Origin: Ulva prolifera | Lineage: Eukaryota; Chlorophyta; Ulvophyceae; Ulvales; Ulvaceae | Direction: 5' to 3' | DNA length: 64,000 nucleotides | Assembly: GCA_023078555.1 (NCBI GenBank) | Contig: CM041199.1 | Location: forward strand, 6,639,315-6,703,314 | Shown: positions 50,021 through 62,111 of the stretch, one piece after another | Layout of the letters: each line of letters opens with the position of its first letter | Position numbering within the stretch: position 1 is the stretch's first letter | Position numbers and translations under genes: made by a program | The notes under the pieces: generated by a model | Told to the model about the DNA's origin: nothing | Seen by the model: only the letters and a program-made list of their open reading frames with translations | The model's database searches: none

Positions 50021-50071
50021 GCGGCTTAGCCAGATCCATTGGATGTCGGCAGATGCCTTGTATTAGCAGAC

Positions 50072-53000
50072 ATGCTGCGGCGTCTTCGCTCAGTCGGTGC
50101 GTTGCATGTCGTGGTCGGCCTCCTCGTATCGCAAGGCTTCAGCAGCGCAGTGCCGACGGCCTACGGGCAGGTATGGAACATGCACCCGCTGAGTTGGGTC
50201 CACATTCTACATCAACGTTTGAATTGTGTCCGGCGTGCTGTCGCCTGGGCAGCGACACCGTTGCCGTGTTCATATACACTTCTCTCCCGCGCAACTCCGT
50301 TCCTGGGGCACACTCAACCAACGCTTGAATCATTCTCATGAGAAGCAGGAACGAGGTGCTGACGAGAGTGTTCTTCCATCCCGACGACTTCTGGTCAACG
50401 CTGGCCCTCGGGCCGAAGCAGCAGCGTCGGTCACTGTCGTCACAACAGCCAGGCAGCTGCAAGCCGCAGCCCAATCACGGGCGCAAGACATAGAGATCAG
50501 AGGCCATCTCGACCTTTCAGCACTGCCCCTTGCGACAACATTGAATTCCAGCTACAGTCCCACTGCCATCGGTGGTATCATCACTACTCGCAGCATTCGG
50601 GTGTGCCTTCCTGGTCATCCTCACTGCCTGTGCTACAGAAGGCCGCTGCAAATCCCTTGTGACTTCGTTTGACCTCAGACGATGCAATAGAAGAATCTTT
50701 GATTCCATCCCTGCATCCGCCTGGCTTTTCTTTTCACAAGGACAAAGGGATGAAAGCCAATAGCACCTCTGAAAAGACAAGCAGCTTAAGACCTTCCTCG
50801 AGGATCCGCTTGGCTATGCGTGTATGTTGAAGTTTGGCCCAACGTGATCATGCTCGAGCGGCGTTGCACATGCAGGGCAACTGCACGAGCCCGCCACCCG
50901 CCATCTCGTCCTTCGGCCTCTCCGGGCCAGACTTCCAGTGGCAGTCCCCGCAGTGCGTGCTCGTGTGCGACCATAGCGTCCTCATCACATGGAGCAACAC
51001 ATGGCTCGATGCCCTCTACATCCGGGCAAAGCCATCGCCGTTTTTCGTCTGGTTGGGCCTCGAAGTCAAGGAGAATTCCACGGTGTATGGCAGCCGCCTG
51101 ACGCTGCAGGGCGACGGGAACTGGAACACCAGTGGCGTCATCTCCAGAGGGAAGGCCTCGGTACAAGGTGAAGTTCTCCCAGCGGTCCTTCATACCGGTA
51201 GCTGCTCTGCAGTGGTACCGGGCCAGATGGCAGGCTTGGCACGCCATTGTTACGCATTCCATGCGCTTCTCCGTAGCCCCCAGCCGATGTGGGTGCACTG
51301 GCAGTCTGTCTGCAGGCTCAATGTGCACAATGGTCAATGTACATGTGTGGCCACAGTGTCATACGGCGGCCCTGCTGACCTGCCAATTGCCTTCAGCCTC
51401 TGTTGGCCCGGGATTCCTGGTCCAGTGTTGCGTTGCTTTGCAGCATTTCCAGGGCAGAATTTAGAACTGAATATTCGGAATTGTTACGTATGACCGGGCC
51501 TGACGACCCACCACTGCCTCGGTCGACCCAGGGCCTCTGCATTGCCAGCTTGTTGCAAGCAGGTGGAGCCCTGCCAAGACAGCGCAGTGTTGTGATCGGA
51601 TGCAGGCCGTCACCTGCCCGCCAATGCATGCAAGAGGCATATGCCGTGAACGCTTTTGACTGCTTTTCTGTACATGTGGACCTCCACAGGTCTGAGGCTG
51701 GAGTGTGGTACCGCTGCTCAGAGCCGCTGATATCATCGATGCAGACAGTCTGTTCCTCGACTGTGGAGGCGCGACTCAGCTGGTTGGCGCATTCAATGGC
51801 TCGGTCGTGTTCAACCGGACGGCTTTCAAAAATGTCGTGCAGCGGCGGGCGCCCCACGACTTCCAGCCCAAAACGGCAGGGGGGCCTGGCGGGGCGCAGT
51901 ACTTCGCCAATGGCTTCTTCGTGGCCACAGGCGACACCTCCAGCATCCTGGTGCAAGTGCGCGCTGCAGTCGACTGACGTCATGACGCTGTTCGATGCCA
52001 GTCGCAGCTGTGCCTTCAGTCACATGCATACTGTTCTCAGTCAAACTGCGAGTTGCGCCGATGCAACTCTCAAACTTCTTGTGTCTGGATGCCCGCACTT
52101 GATTGCAGCTGCAGGTTGCTAATTGGTGGTGTGCAACAGGCCCAGGATGACCATGCACACGTCCATTCCATGTCAAGTTCACGATGTCTGTCTCGATGAT
52201 ACGGCGCAGCATGTGATGACGACCTGGCACGGCGCATGCAGGACTGTGAATTTGTCAACGTGACGGTCGAAAACATGTTTTGGGTGGACAACGGCGGGTA
52301 TGCCGCTGGCGGCAACAACACGGGGGCGCCAGAATCTGTGTACGACTCCGATAGGCGGGCCGACGTGCCTCTCAACCGGCTTGGGCCTGTGCCGCCGGCG
52401 CACGTACAGCCACTGCGGCCGGACGATGTATGGTGGCTCACTGTTCGCAAAGTGCGGTCCGTTGCTTTTGAAACACCGTGAAAGAGTACTGCGTGTGATC
52501 ACGCCTTGAGCTCGTGCAGCTGGCACGACAAATAAAGACTTATCAAAATGGTGATCTTATATATGCTTATGCATGTATACGATGCATGTATACGATCACC
52601 ATGCATGGAGCATAGACCCGTGGAGGCCGCGGCTGTGTCTGTGCAGCCGGTGCTGTTGGTGGCTGCGTGCACTACCGTGATGCGCACTGCATTTCCCCTG
52701 CAATTTTCTACACGCATGCCAGTGTCGGAACCCAAAAAAGCACGGTTGTGTTGGGTAACTAGTGAGGTCGTGCTGCAGAGGCTGAGTGAGGTGAACGCCA
52801 GCAGCTACACGCCAGAGGCAGAGCCCCCGCCACTAGCGCAGCCTCCGCCGCCGGTGAACGGCACGGACCCACCGCAGATCGCGGCTGTGTACACTGTGGA
52901 GGACTTCCAGAGGGCCTTCCATGCGGGCGTCCGCGACATCGAGCTGCGGGGCCACATGGACTTGAGGCGAGCCGTGATGGCAACCACATACTTTAATGGC

Positions 53001-56000
53001 TTTGTGCAGTCGGCCCCCCTCGGCGGCGTGCGCAAGGCGACCCGCTCCGTCCGGGTGCGGACTCCAAGCCTAGCATACGTGGCATGCATGTGCGCTGAGT
53101 TGCGTTGGATCGCGTTTCTTTGGTTTTGGGTACGATCAAAACGCAATTTTCAATTCGAACCGTGTGATCAGCTGTTGAATCGCACGATTATTCCGGGTTG
53201 GACCGTGACTGGAGATCTCGAGCTCTGCGATGTGATGACCAGACAGCACCCATGGCGTCTCCGGTGATACAGTGATGCTGTGGGCAAGTCTGCGCAGCGG
53301 AAGTGCAGATTCCTGGGTCTGCACCCCCGGCCGCCCCCCCGCACAGAACATGCAGGTGCCCCACATGCGCACACTTCCGCATCCGTAGCAGATCTGCTGT
53401 ACCCGGCATATGCATATGTGTTCCCTTTGACTCGGAGTTGTCAATGTCCAATAGGGTACGGCTCAGTAAGTTCAGATTTACTTTACTTTACCCGCATGGA
53501 GCACCATGGAACCGGCGCAGATCTATCACACCAGGTACCATATAAGATGGACATCTCTTAGACACAGTGTGTGCGGCGGAGGCCACCCCGTATTCCCACT
53601 CACGCCCTGTGGACATCATCCAACATCTCGACTCTGAGTCATACGCAAGCCCTGTGGATATCACCCCATATTCAAGCTCACAGCCTGTGGATGTCACCCG
53701 ATATTCCGGCTCACACCCTGTGTATACCATCATGATGTGCAGGGCAACTGCACCTCGGCGCCGCCGCCAGAGCTGGACCCGGGGTCGGTGGCCACGTTGG
53801 TCTCACCCGAGCCCTGGGCAGCCCCCCGCTGCATGCTGCTCGTCAAGCACCGCACCTTCCTCCTGGACGCAGCTCACCTCTGGATTGATTCCTTGCACAT
53901 CCAGGTCGACAACATGACCGACGCCATTCCCTTCGTGTTCGTGACGGGGGGGTCCTCTGCCCTCTTCCTGACCAATTCCGTTGTCCAAGGCGATGGGCAA
54001 ATTGGCAGCGTGGCGCTTGAAACGGTCGGGTCCCGCCTTGGCGTATATATCCGTGGTGCGCCAGCTGCCTTGCCTACCGGTACCTTGTGCGCTGTGCACA
54101 TCTTGCAAGCATGATGCCGTTTCGTCACCGTGATGTCGGCGGTGCTCGGCAAGTCGGTTCAAACCAACTAATTACGTGTATCGTGATTGGGGCGATCACG
54201 CAGAAGTTAAGCCGAGATGTAATCGACCGTGCTTGGTGTGGTGGCCCAATCCCAAACACGCAGCTATTGACAGCTGAGCTCGGTCTCCACTTCTTCATTG
54301 CGGGTTGGGTCAACAATGTACAGCTTGAGGGCGCTCTCCGGCGACCCTCGACATTCTCAGGCAGCATGTGCAGATGTCGCTGAAATGTTATGGTTAATTC
54401 ATATCTTGGCAAGATCTTGCAACCGTTCAGAGCTCCTGCGCTATGAGGGGCCGCGGGCAATTCACGTTAATTACAGTGAGCGTTCGGCTGCGAGCAACCG
54501 GTATAATATGATGTATATCGTTACGTAGATTCATCGATATCCCTGAATAGCGTCTTCGACTTGGCACCCCTGCAACGAAATGCATGCCAGCCTTGTGCTT
54601 TGACGTGCCGGACGTGGCACACATGATAATGCGCATAGCTGTATCATGAGCTCATCGTTCTTGCCCGGCAAAGCATATGCATGTGCCGTACGAATCTCGA
54701 GCAGCTGCTGCTGGGTCGAGATTTTTTAGATGTATTTGTCTGAACCCATTTACTCTCTTCTGTGACATTCTTGCTGCTTTGTTGCCTCTGCCTCCGAGGC
54801 AGCTGCGTTCGCTGTCTTCAATTGCAAGTCCCCAGGCGATCTCACGTGTACCTCTACCACGCGGCATCTTGCACGTGTTTGGCCGGGTGGTCGGACCCCA
54901 GACATCTACACTTGTTGAGCTCGTAAACCCGCATCATCTGACCCTTTCGTGCCAGTGGGGCCTGCGCAGTGACGCCATGCTCGAGCTCCGAGGAACATGG
55001 CTGGGTGTGCCGCAGTTTTGTCTCGCATTGCTGAACTTGGACCATAACAGATCCACATTTGCTCTACGTGGTCACAAAGAACACAATCGATGGGGCCAAC
55101 TAATCCAACAATGGTGTGCAGGAACAATATTTGATTCCTTGTCAGGATTCGACCCGCAAACACATCCACCCGCAATAATGGCATTCTATTCGCCAGCTTT
55201 CTTTGAGACGTGCACATTCCGGAAACTGTCAGTGGCACGGGGATCGGTTCCCCTGGAAGCACGAGACAACGTACTTGGGGCTATCCACGCCTCGGGGTTG
55301 AATGCGTCCCTGGCGTTTCAGAACTGCAGCTTTGCTGACATCCGATCTGAGCATCTCATCAGCGCACTAGAAGGCTCCGCAGTTTACAGCGACAACCCCG
55401 CCCAGACGGTGCGCCTTTAGCCCGCAAGTCACCGAAGAGCACCACTGCCATCTCTTAGGAAGCTCCACACCAGCTACGTCATGACGGGTGCCAGGGCAAT
55501 GCTCGACACCCGTGCTCATGTACATGTCCCAAGGGCAAGATGGTGATTATGATTTGCACCGGAACGGCGTGAGTGATGAAGATGATGTCAAAGGTTCGGG
55601 CGCAGGTCGCGCCCCGTTGCCACCGAGCCATGTAGATGTGCTGTGCAGGGCGTCTGGGCGTACAAGCGGGACCCTTTCGTGCCTAAGCCACTGTCTGCGG
55701 TCGCGAGCCGCACTCTGCGCCAGGGGCCGTTTCTCACCTCCACAAACCTGTGGTTCACTGCACTGCAGGAGGTACGTGGCCCCTCTCTTGATCCAACAGC
55801 GCAGCGGGTATTTCCGCATGTAGTTACAAAGGACAGAGGCCGGGCAGCGAGCCATTGCCAGGGATGCACACGCAGATCCACTCTCGCAGTCATGGCACTA
55901 GGCCGGGTACGAGCACGTACCACAGCTCGGCCGGTGATGGCACGTATGTATGCCTGATTACATAGCCGTATCCATTTGGATATTGACAACTCCAAAATCT

Positions 56001-59000
56001 GGGACCGAAAGAGGCAATGTTGTGGATTCTGGCTGCATCTGGCTCTGTGGCCTGCTGTCGCCGCTCTGCACCAACAGTCTGTCGTATACCGTTATGACCA
56101 GGTGACTGGTGTTTGATGACTTACAGTGACGGACTCAAGGATGTTGTTGGGATGAGCTTCAGGTGGACAGGTGGACAGTGTGTTGTGTTGATGTGTAGCT
56201 CCGCGATTGATGCGTCTATGCATACATTCACGCTGTTGAAGTGTTGCACAGGGCCTCTGGAAGCAGCGGCGGGTCAAGCAACGTGGACCCAGGCCATGTA
56301 GAAATGAGTAATCTGTCTTGATCTACTAGGGGTCTGAGCCGTTCGGTGCCTCGACGGGGCGTCACTTCTAACCTGCCATCACATGAAAATTCCCGTCCTC
56401 GCTTCCCACTCGACAACGTTTCCCCTGGGCATGGCGTGTCGGCATGACCGTCATGCTGTGACGTCATCCTGTGGTTGCCGCTCCCACTGTCGTGAACCCT
56501 GTGCACAGCTGCGCATGTATGTGGACGCTTCAACTGAAACCGATCAGACACCCTTAAGTGTTAATTAAGCTTGCGGCGGCCCCATGCAGACGTTAGCAGC
56601 GCCGCCGCCATCCGCGTACCTCCGCGCGTTCCCCATCCCGGGGGCCGCGCAGCCACCATCGGCACCGCCGCCCCGCGCACCACCTCCGGAGCCCTCCACC
56701 GGCATCGCCTTGGGCCCCGGAGCCCGCCTCTCCGACGCCACATATGTATCCAGCAGCGATGGAGAGGGCGCTGCGACCGGCACGGGCGACGATTTCGTTG
56801 AGGTCGAAGCAGAAGGTGTCGGCAGTAGTGGGCGCATGGGCGCAGGCGTGATCATCGGCATCGTGGCCGCAGCGGTGGTCGCGGTGGTTGCGCTGCTGGC
56901 ACTGCTGCTGATTGGCATGCGCGTCAAGAAGCGCAGGCGAGATGAGGGGAAACCGCTTCCGGCCGCCACGGTGCCGGTGCGGCATTCTCCACAGCACTCT
57001 ACTTTCACGTTTTTTCTGGGCTGAATGCATCTCATCTAATACCCCCCCCCCCCCCCCCCCCCCATACTTTAACATACTCGCTCTGGCACAACACGAGCTT
57101 TGTTATCCATCCTTGCTGCATTGGCATTCACCCCTCGTGGCCTGATGTGCTGGTAAGTTTGGCTTGTCCCAATCAAACACTCACGATACCTATGGTACTA
57201 TAGTACTGACAGCCCCCCACGCGTACTCATGCCTGAGATATTGCATGGCCACTGCTGCAACTGGCATTGCGGGGCCCGGTAATTCGAACTTGTGCGAAGA
57301 ACGTTCAAGCCGTGGCTGACGATGCAGGCCGCCCAACCCACCGCCGGCGCTGCAGCCGCAAAGCACGGGGAGCCATTGCGCCTGCCGGTCCCACCGTGGG
57401 AGGGGTTCGCAAGCCACGGTCCACGCTTTGGCCCTCCTGACTACGTCAAGGGGCCCCACGGGTATCCGCAGCATGGGCCACATGCGTACGCCGCGGCTGC
57501 GCAGCCGCCCCAGTCCGGCGGCGGCAGCAGCGCCGCCTCTGCTGCGGCGCCGCGGCCACAGCCGTCACTGACCGCCAGGGCCGCATCGACGACCGTCACG
57601 GCATTCACCCGGTCCACATGGACAGACTACCAAAAGTGTGGCGCCTAAAGCCACCTCTTTGCACACTTCAAAGCGCACTGCATTGTGACACTTTCCTCCT
57701 TGCACGACAGTCCAGCGGCGTGGCTGGCACGCTCAATTTGAATCTGTTGAGCCGAGTTTTAAAATGAAGAAGCATACCTGTGAGTCGGAATGAGGTACCT
57801 TTGGATGAATGTGTGTAAGATATCCTCATGGGGCTTGTGCGCTGCAGGGCTGCAGGGGATGCGGCCACGCCGTTGGATCAGCTAGAGGTGGCACTGGATG
57901 CAATGTGCGGCATGCAGGCGCCGTTCTACGGCCGCTACCTCATCCTCTCTGCCATCGACCGCCGCCCAGGAGGCCAGGGTGTCGTGCAATTTGCCAGCAT
58001 CTCCGGCGCTGGCGGCAGCCAGGACCAGGTGTGTCCTCACGCCTCTGCCCTGCCGCGTCCATGCCCTTGGTCTGCAGGTCATGACAGCGGGAAACGGGTG
58101 GACCGAGCCTTGGAAATGATCACAGACTGCATCGCTAAAGGCCTGCGTCTGCGAACCCTGCAGGCTGCGATCAAGTTCTACTTGCAACGGGAGGCCTTCA
58201 GACGGGAGCGGGAGCTGTACACGGAGTCGCAACTGAAGGCAATGATGCCTGCCACCCTCGCAGTTGAGGAGAACGCTGACGGCGAGCACCGCACGCCGTA
58301 CGGCTACGTCTTCCCGCCCTTTGTCATCATCGAGCGGGGCCAGAGCCTTGACGAGTGGGCCCAGGACAACAGTGACAGCGACTTTGTCACCATCTACCAG
58401 GTGTGCATGGCAGGATTCCGATCGACCCTGGGTCGGACTTCGTCTCTGGCCCTAACCTGAACTGGTATTCAAGCCACCATAGTGTGGTTTGCATGACGTT
58501 GTCTCCAGTTCCCGGCAGCTCAAACAACCCCGGTTCTGCTGAGCAGGCTTGAGCCTATCTGGGTACACATGCTAGAGCTGTGCGACTTACGATCACATCG
58601 TTAGGTAATGAATATGGGCAGCTGTAGTGGGGTTCGATGTAGACTGAATGGTGCAGGCGCTGAGTCACGCAGTGCGGGCGCTCGCCAAGCTGCACGCATT
58701 TGGGTACGCCCACCGGGACATCAAGCCCGGCAACATCCTCCGCCGCCCCAAGCAGCATGACTGGACCCTCATCGACTTCGGCTGCGCCGCAAAGCTTGGT
58801 GCGGGCCTCTTGTGTGTGCTGCACCACGCGAGAGCGCGGCCCGTGATGCACCGTGCGGCGGTGACACGGCGTTGGGAGGGGACAGGAGCAAACGACGTGT
58901 ATCGTAGCTGCATTGAGTAGCGCTACCTATCGCACGCGCGCATGTGATGTTTGCGGGTGCTCCATGCATGCGCTGAACACACTGTGGTCATCTGGGGCGG

Positions 59001-59686
59001 GCATGCATGGGGCGGGGCTCACCAATGAAGCCAGTAAAGGGACCCAGCTGAATACAGCGTCCCGTTGGTGTGCCGGTGCTCGACCGCGCTGCGTTGCATG
59101 CCATTCATATGCATGTACATGAACCATATCCCGCATCGTGATGACTGAAAAAGTCAGCGCATGAGTGTAGCTGCCGCGTATGTAGCTACCGCCTGACTGG
59201 CCTGACTGAACTGTGCGGCACATGGACGCAAGCAGTGCCGACGCACAGACCTGTGCAGGATCAACCGCCAGCCTGAGCTTCTCCCTGAAGTACGCCGCCC
59301 CGGAGGTGATTCACGCCCTCGAGGCCGGCGCCCGCACCATCGTCTCTGACGCGGCCGTCGACATCTGGGCGATCGGCGTCATCGCCTTTGAGCTCCTCAG
59401 TGGCGAGCGCGCCTTCACGGTGCACGGCCTGAGAGCTGCGGAGTGTGATGCGGCGGCGCAGGAGGCGATTGCCGGGCGCGTGCCGCTGCCGTGGGAGGGC
59501 AGCAGTGAGCCGACAAGCGAGCGGCTGGGGAAGCTGCGGGTGATGCGGCGGACGGTGCTGCGGTGCTTGGAGCGCGACCCCGCCGCCCGCCCGACGGCGG
59601 AGGCGCTGCTGCGGTCGTGGGACCACACCTTCGACAACATGCACACCCGGGGCACCGACTGGAGTGCGTCTGCAGCGTCCGGGTGA
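50072..59686 (+). CDS. P2: receptor-like Ser/Thr kinase, intact 15-exon gene (about 1248 aa)
   Basis: Exons: 50072-50170, 50349-50600, 50876-51167, 51745-51956, 52242-52451, 52779-53054, 53743-54055, 55122-55408, 55649-55771, 56590-56976, 57328-57635, 57848-58028, 58164-58400, 58657-58798, 59259-59686; 3747 nt, no stop. Residues 1-33 are a signal peptide (MLRRLRSVGALHVVVGLLVS). The ectodomain reaches about 688, with GNCTSPPP and GNCTSAPP opening the matching exons of its two modules. Exon 10 has a Pro-rich, then acidic stalk, a helix near 772-798 and VKKRRR. Exon 11 is a His/Pro/Ala linker. The kinase has GGQGVVQFA, AIKFY, HRDIKPGN, DFG, APE, DIWAIGV, DPAARP. The exon-10 donor is uncertain (56970 or 56976, both in frame). 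All catalytic residues are kept. Confidence 0.88.
51423..51516 (-). mobile_element. hAT-like MITE, copy in P2 intron 3
   Basis: 94 bp, termini CAGTGTTGCGTT and CGACCCACCACTG. Flanking octamers TCCTGGTC and CCTCGGTC match at 5 of 8. Confidence 0.7.
53414..53491 (-). repeat. Interspersed repeat family B, copy in P2 intron 6
   Basis: GACTCGGAGTTGTCAATGTC, GGGTACGGCTCAGTAAG and a TTTACTTTACTTTAC end. Confidence 0.68.
53588..53721 (+). repeat. Imperfect tandem repeat in P2 intron 6
   Basis: Four units of about 33-45 bp built on CCTGTGGAYATCACC and ATATTCNNGCTCAC. It ends about 20 bp before the exon-7 acceptor, in the same intron that holds the P1 minisatellite. Confidence 0.7.
55825..55940 (+). 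repeat. Dispersed repeat shared with 29503-29612
   Basis: GGCCGGGCAGCGAG, CATGGCACTAGGCCGGG, ACGAGC, GTACCACAGC. It lies in P2 intron 9. Confidence 0.6.
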
Positions 59687-59843
59687 TCTCGATACATGCA
59701 GGGTCAACATGCTTCGTGCTGTTCAGCTCGCATGCGCATGCGGGAGCAACATTAATATTCCCGACCAGTGTAGAACTTGTGAAGCTGTTTGACCGGGTCG
59801 CAACGATCCAGCGGATCAAGCGGAAGTGACATGCTGGTGGAAG

Positions 59844-59877
59844 TGATCAACAGTCGTCACGTGACGACTGTTGATCA
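59844..59877. repeat. Perfect 34-bp palindrome downstream of P2
   Basis: Arms TGATCAACAGTCGTCAC and its complement with no spacer. It begins 158 bp after the P2 stop codon. Confidence 0.88.
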
Positions 59878-60161
59878 GTGCACGCCCAGGCCACAATTCT
59901 GGGGGCCGGTGTTCAGCTACAAAAGGAGGCACCTGCCAGTGTAGCTTCTGAGAACGGCATGGGCCGATGCATTCTTTGCGGCAGCCCAATGGCTTGATAC
60001 AATGGCCCTTCCCCACTGGCGCGGTTGTTCTATCTCTCGCCGGGCCTGGAACCGGATGTACATGCATGTGTGATTGTCCAGATTTCCTTCCAATTGCACG
60101 TCGCGACTCGCGCGCTCAGCAGCAGGAAACGCCGTGTGAGTGTACTTGCTGCTTGCCTGAT

Positions 60162-60210
60162 CTTGTACATGCAGTGAGTTCATGGTTTAGTGGTTCACTG
60201 CATGTACAAG
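60162..60210. repeat. 16-bp-stem hairpin downstream of P2
   Basis: CTTGTACATGCAGTGA and its complement around a 17-nt loop. Confidence 0.78.
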
Positions 60211-60970
60211 CTAGTACAATAATTGAACCGGCTAGTATACTACGTAGCTATTTCAATTCTCGTGCTCTGCAGCATTCCTCGCTTGCTGTGTGTACCATTC
60301 AATTGATGCCGTAATGAACTACACACAGCACACAGTGAAGGCCAATCCACATCTATTGCAGATTTAGTTTAGAGTATACGGCGTTTTAGAGGCGCTGCAC
60401 GCACCAGTGATCATGACCATGAGCCTTTTGTGTTGGCAGCCCCGCATACCGAAGCTGGCGGATGTAATATGCAAGTCGGTCCCACAGAGCTTGTGCCCTG
60501 TCGTTGCTACTATGTAACATTGCATATCATATGATGCTGGCATGCCGACGGATGCACTGCCTTCCACTCCGGGCAGACGCCTCCAGCCCTGTCCGGCAGC
60601 AGTGCATCATGATGAAAGCGTGGCTGTGTTGCAAAGTCAACACTTCCATGCATATTGTGACGCAACAACAATGGGCCACACCCAGCGCTCCAGCACGATT
60701 TCCATGCTCTCGGTATTCGATGTGTGTAATCTCGGGCCTCTCTCCGCCTCAATGTCTGCACGGGTGCAAAAATACCTGCATTGTCCCGGTGTTTTGGCAG
60801 ATGTCTATCTACCGATGGCGAATGATGCCTGGAGCCATGCACAGAACTGACACAGCTTTGAGGACATTGACGGCCTGACCAGTTGTGCTCTGGATGCAAC
60901 AGGGACTCTGTGTGGCAACCTTCCCTCGAATATCCTTTCATGTTCAGCTGCAGCTCTGTTTACTGTTCAC

Positions 60971-61066
60971 CAGTGTTGGGTCATCGGGCCCGATCATATA
61001 GAACAATTCCGAGTATCCAGGTCTGATTTTTGGGTGGCAGCCCTGAAAATTTATGCATTGACCTGA
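60971..61066 (+). mobile_element. hAT-like MITE, truncated copy next to psiP
   Basis: The left terminus CAGTGTTGGGTC and the body are intact, but the right terminus is missing just before the psiP exon. Confidence 0.68.
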
Positions 61067-61080
61067 TGAAGGCGCTGTAG

Positions 61081-61497
61081 GCTCGACTGACGGTCTGATG
61101 TATTCTCTGAAGTATGCCGCCCAGGAGGTCATGCTAGCGGTTGAAGCCGGAGCCCAGACGATTGTCGTAGACGCGGCCGACGGCATCTGGGCTAGCGATA
61201 TCGGCGTCATCGCATTTGAGCTCCTCACCGGCGAGCGTGCCTTCCCGGTGCACGGCCTGAGTGCTGCAGAGTCCGATGCAGCGGCGCAGGTGGCGATCGC
61301 CGGGCGCGTGCCGCTGCCGTGGGAGGGCTGCGGTGAGGCGGTGAGGGCGCAGCTGGAGGCGCTGTGGGGCATGCGGCGGACTGTGCTGCAGCGCCTGGAG
61401 CGCGACCCCGCAAAGCAGCCACCATGTGGCCCTCAGCGCAGGGGCTGCTGCAGTCGTGGGACCAGAAATTGGACGAAATGCAGAGCCGCGGCACCTA
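61081..61497 (+). pseudogene. psiP: kinase-tail remnant (exon 15 only)
   Basis: It begins after a TGTAG acceptor with the exon-15 sequence (SLKYAAQEV, FELLTGERAF, PLPWEG, LERDPAK). APE is changed to AQE, DIWAIGV to GIWASDIGV by a 6-bp gain, and after DPAK a small insertion shifts the frame so the conserved end is lost. No exons 1-14 lie upstream. It occupies the position that psiM has on the other arm: between one complete gene and the next. Confidence 0.85.
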
Positions 61498-62111
61498 TAT
61501 ATTGGCACCTATATATTACTATAGCTAAGGGAATTCCTGAACCCGTGAACCCGGTTATCACAGCAGGGAAGTTGACGTCAACTGCAGTACTGCGTGCACG
61601 CGAGGGGGGGGGTGGGGGGGGTAGTCGTTGTCATGAAGAGCCCGAGCGATCGAGGTAGTTGCTATTGTCCATGGCCACTGGGGCCCAGGTAGGCTACACA
61701 TGTTTATCGGGCTGGCCAATCAGGAGACTCTGGTATCGACGGCGGATCTTACGGCGAATCTTGCAAGGGTGCGTGTTTTACTGTGCGTAACCACGTTGCA
61801 CCAAGTACGCGCCTGCCTGCCTGCCGTGCACCTGCGCCATACATATTCGCAGCGCGTTAACGTTCCGCGGCAACATCACACCAGCCCCTCACGCTCGTTC
61901 TTGCTGACGCCACGGATGTCAGGTAGGTGAAAATCCCATTCTGATCTGCGCATGTAGCTGACGACAGAATGCTCTCGCGAATTGCCCTGGGCTGTCTCAA
62001 CTGCAACGAAACCAACATCGATATCCTGCGGGGCGAAGTGATGACGGGATGAATAGTGTTGCGGGCTAGCCATAGGCACTTTGCAGTGGCTCTCCTGTGC
62101 GAATTTTAGAC
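61498..62111 (+). promoter_or_regulatory. 5' flank of P3
   Basis: From about 61797 to 62060 it resembles 49760-50020 upstream of P2. A G-rich run lies near 61603-61621. No gene is seen. Confidence 0.4.

Larger units (their letters stand above)
48765..50071. other. Spacer between P1 and P2
   Basis: There is no gene. The 3' flank of P1 holds a 50-bp perfect palindrome, a roughly 97-bp fold-back element and a 14-bp hairpin. The stretch 49760-50020 resembles the flank upstream of P3. The phrase TTACAAAAGAGTGAACGGGA occurs twice (about 49077 and 49700). Confidence 0.6.
59687..61080. other. Spacer between P2 and psiP
   Basis: I see no gene. It holds two hairpins close behind P2 (59844-59877 and 60162-60210) and a truncated MITE at its right edge. 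Open frames at 60.5-60.9 kb overlap on both strands and have no recognisable motif. Confidence 0.5.
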
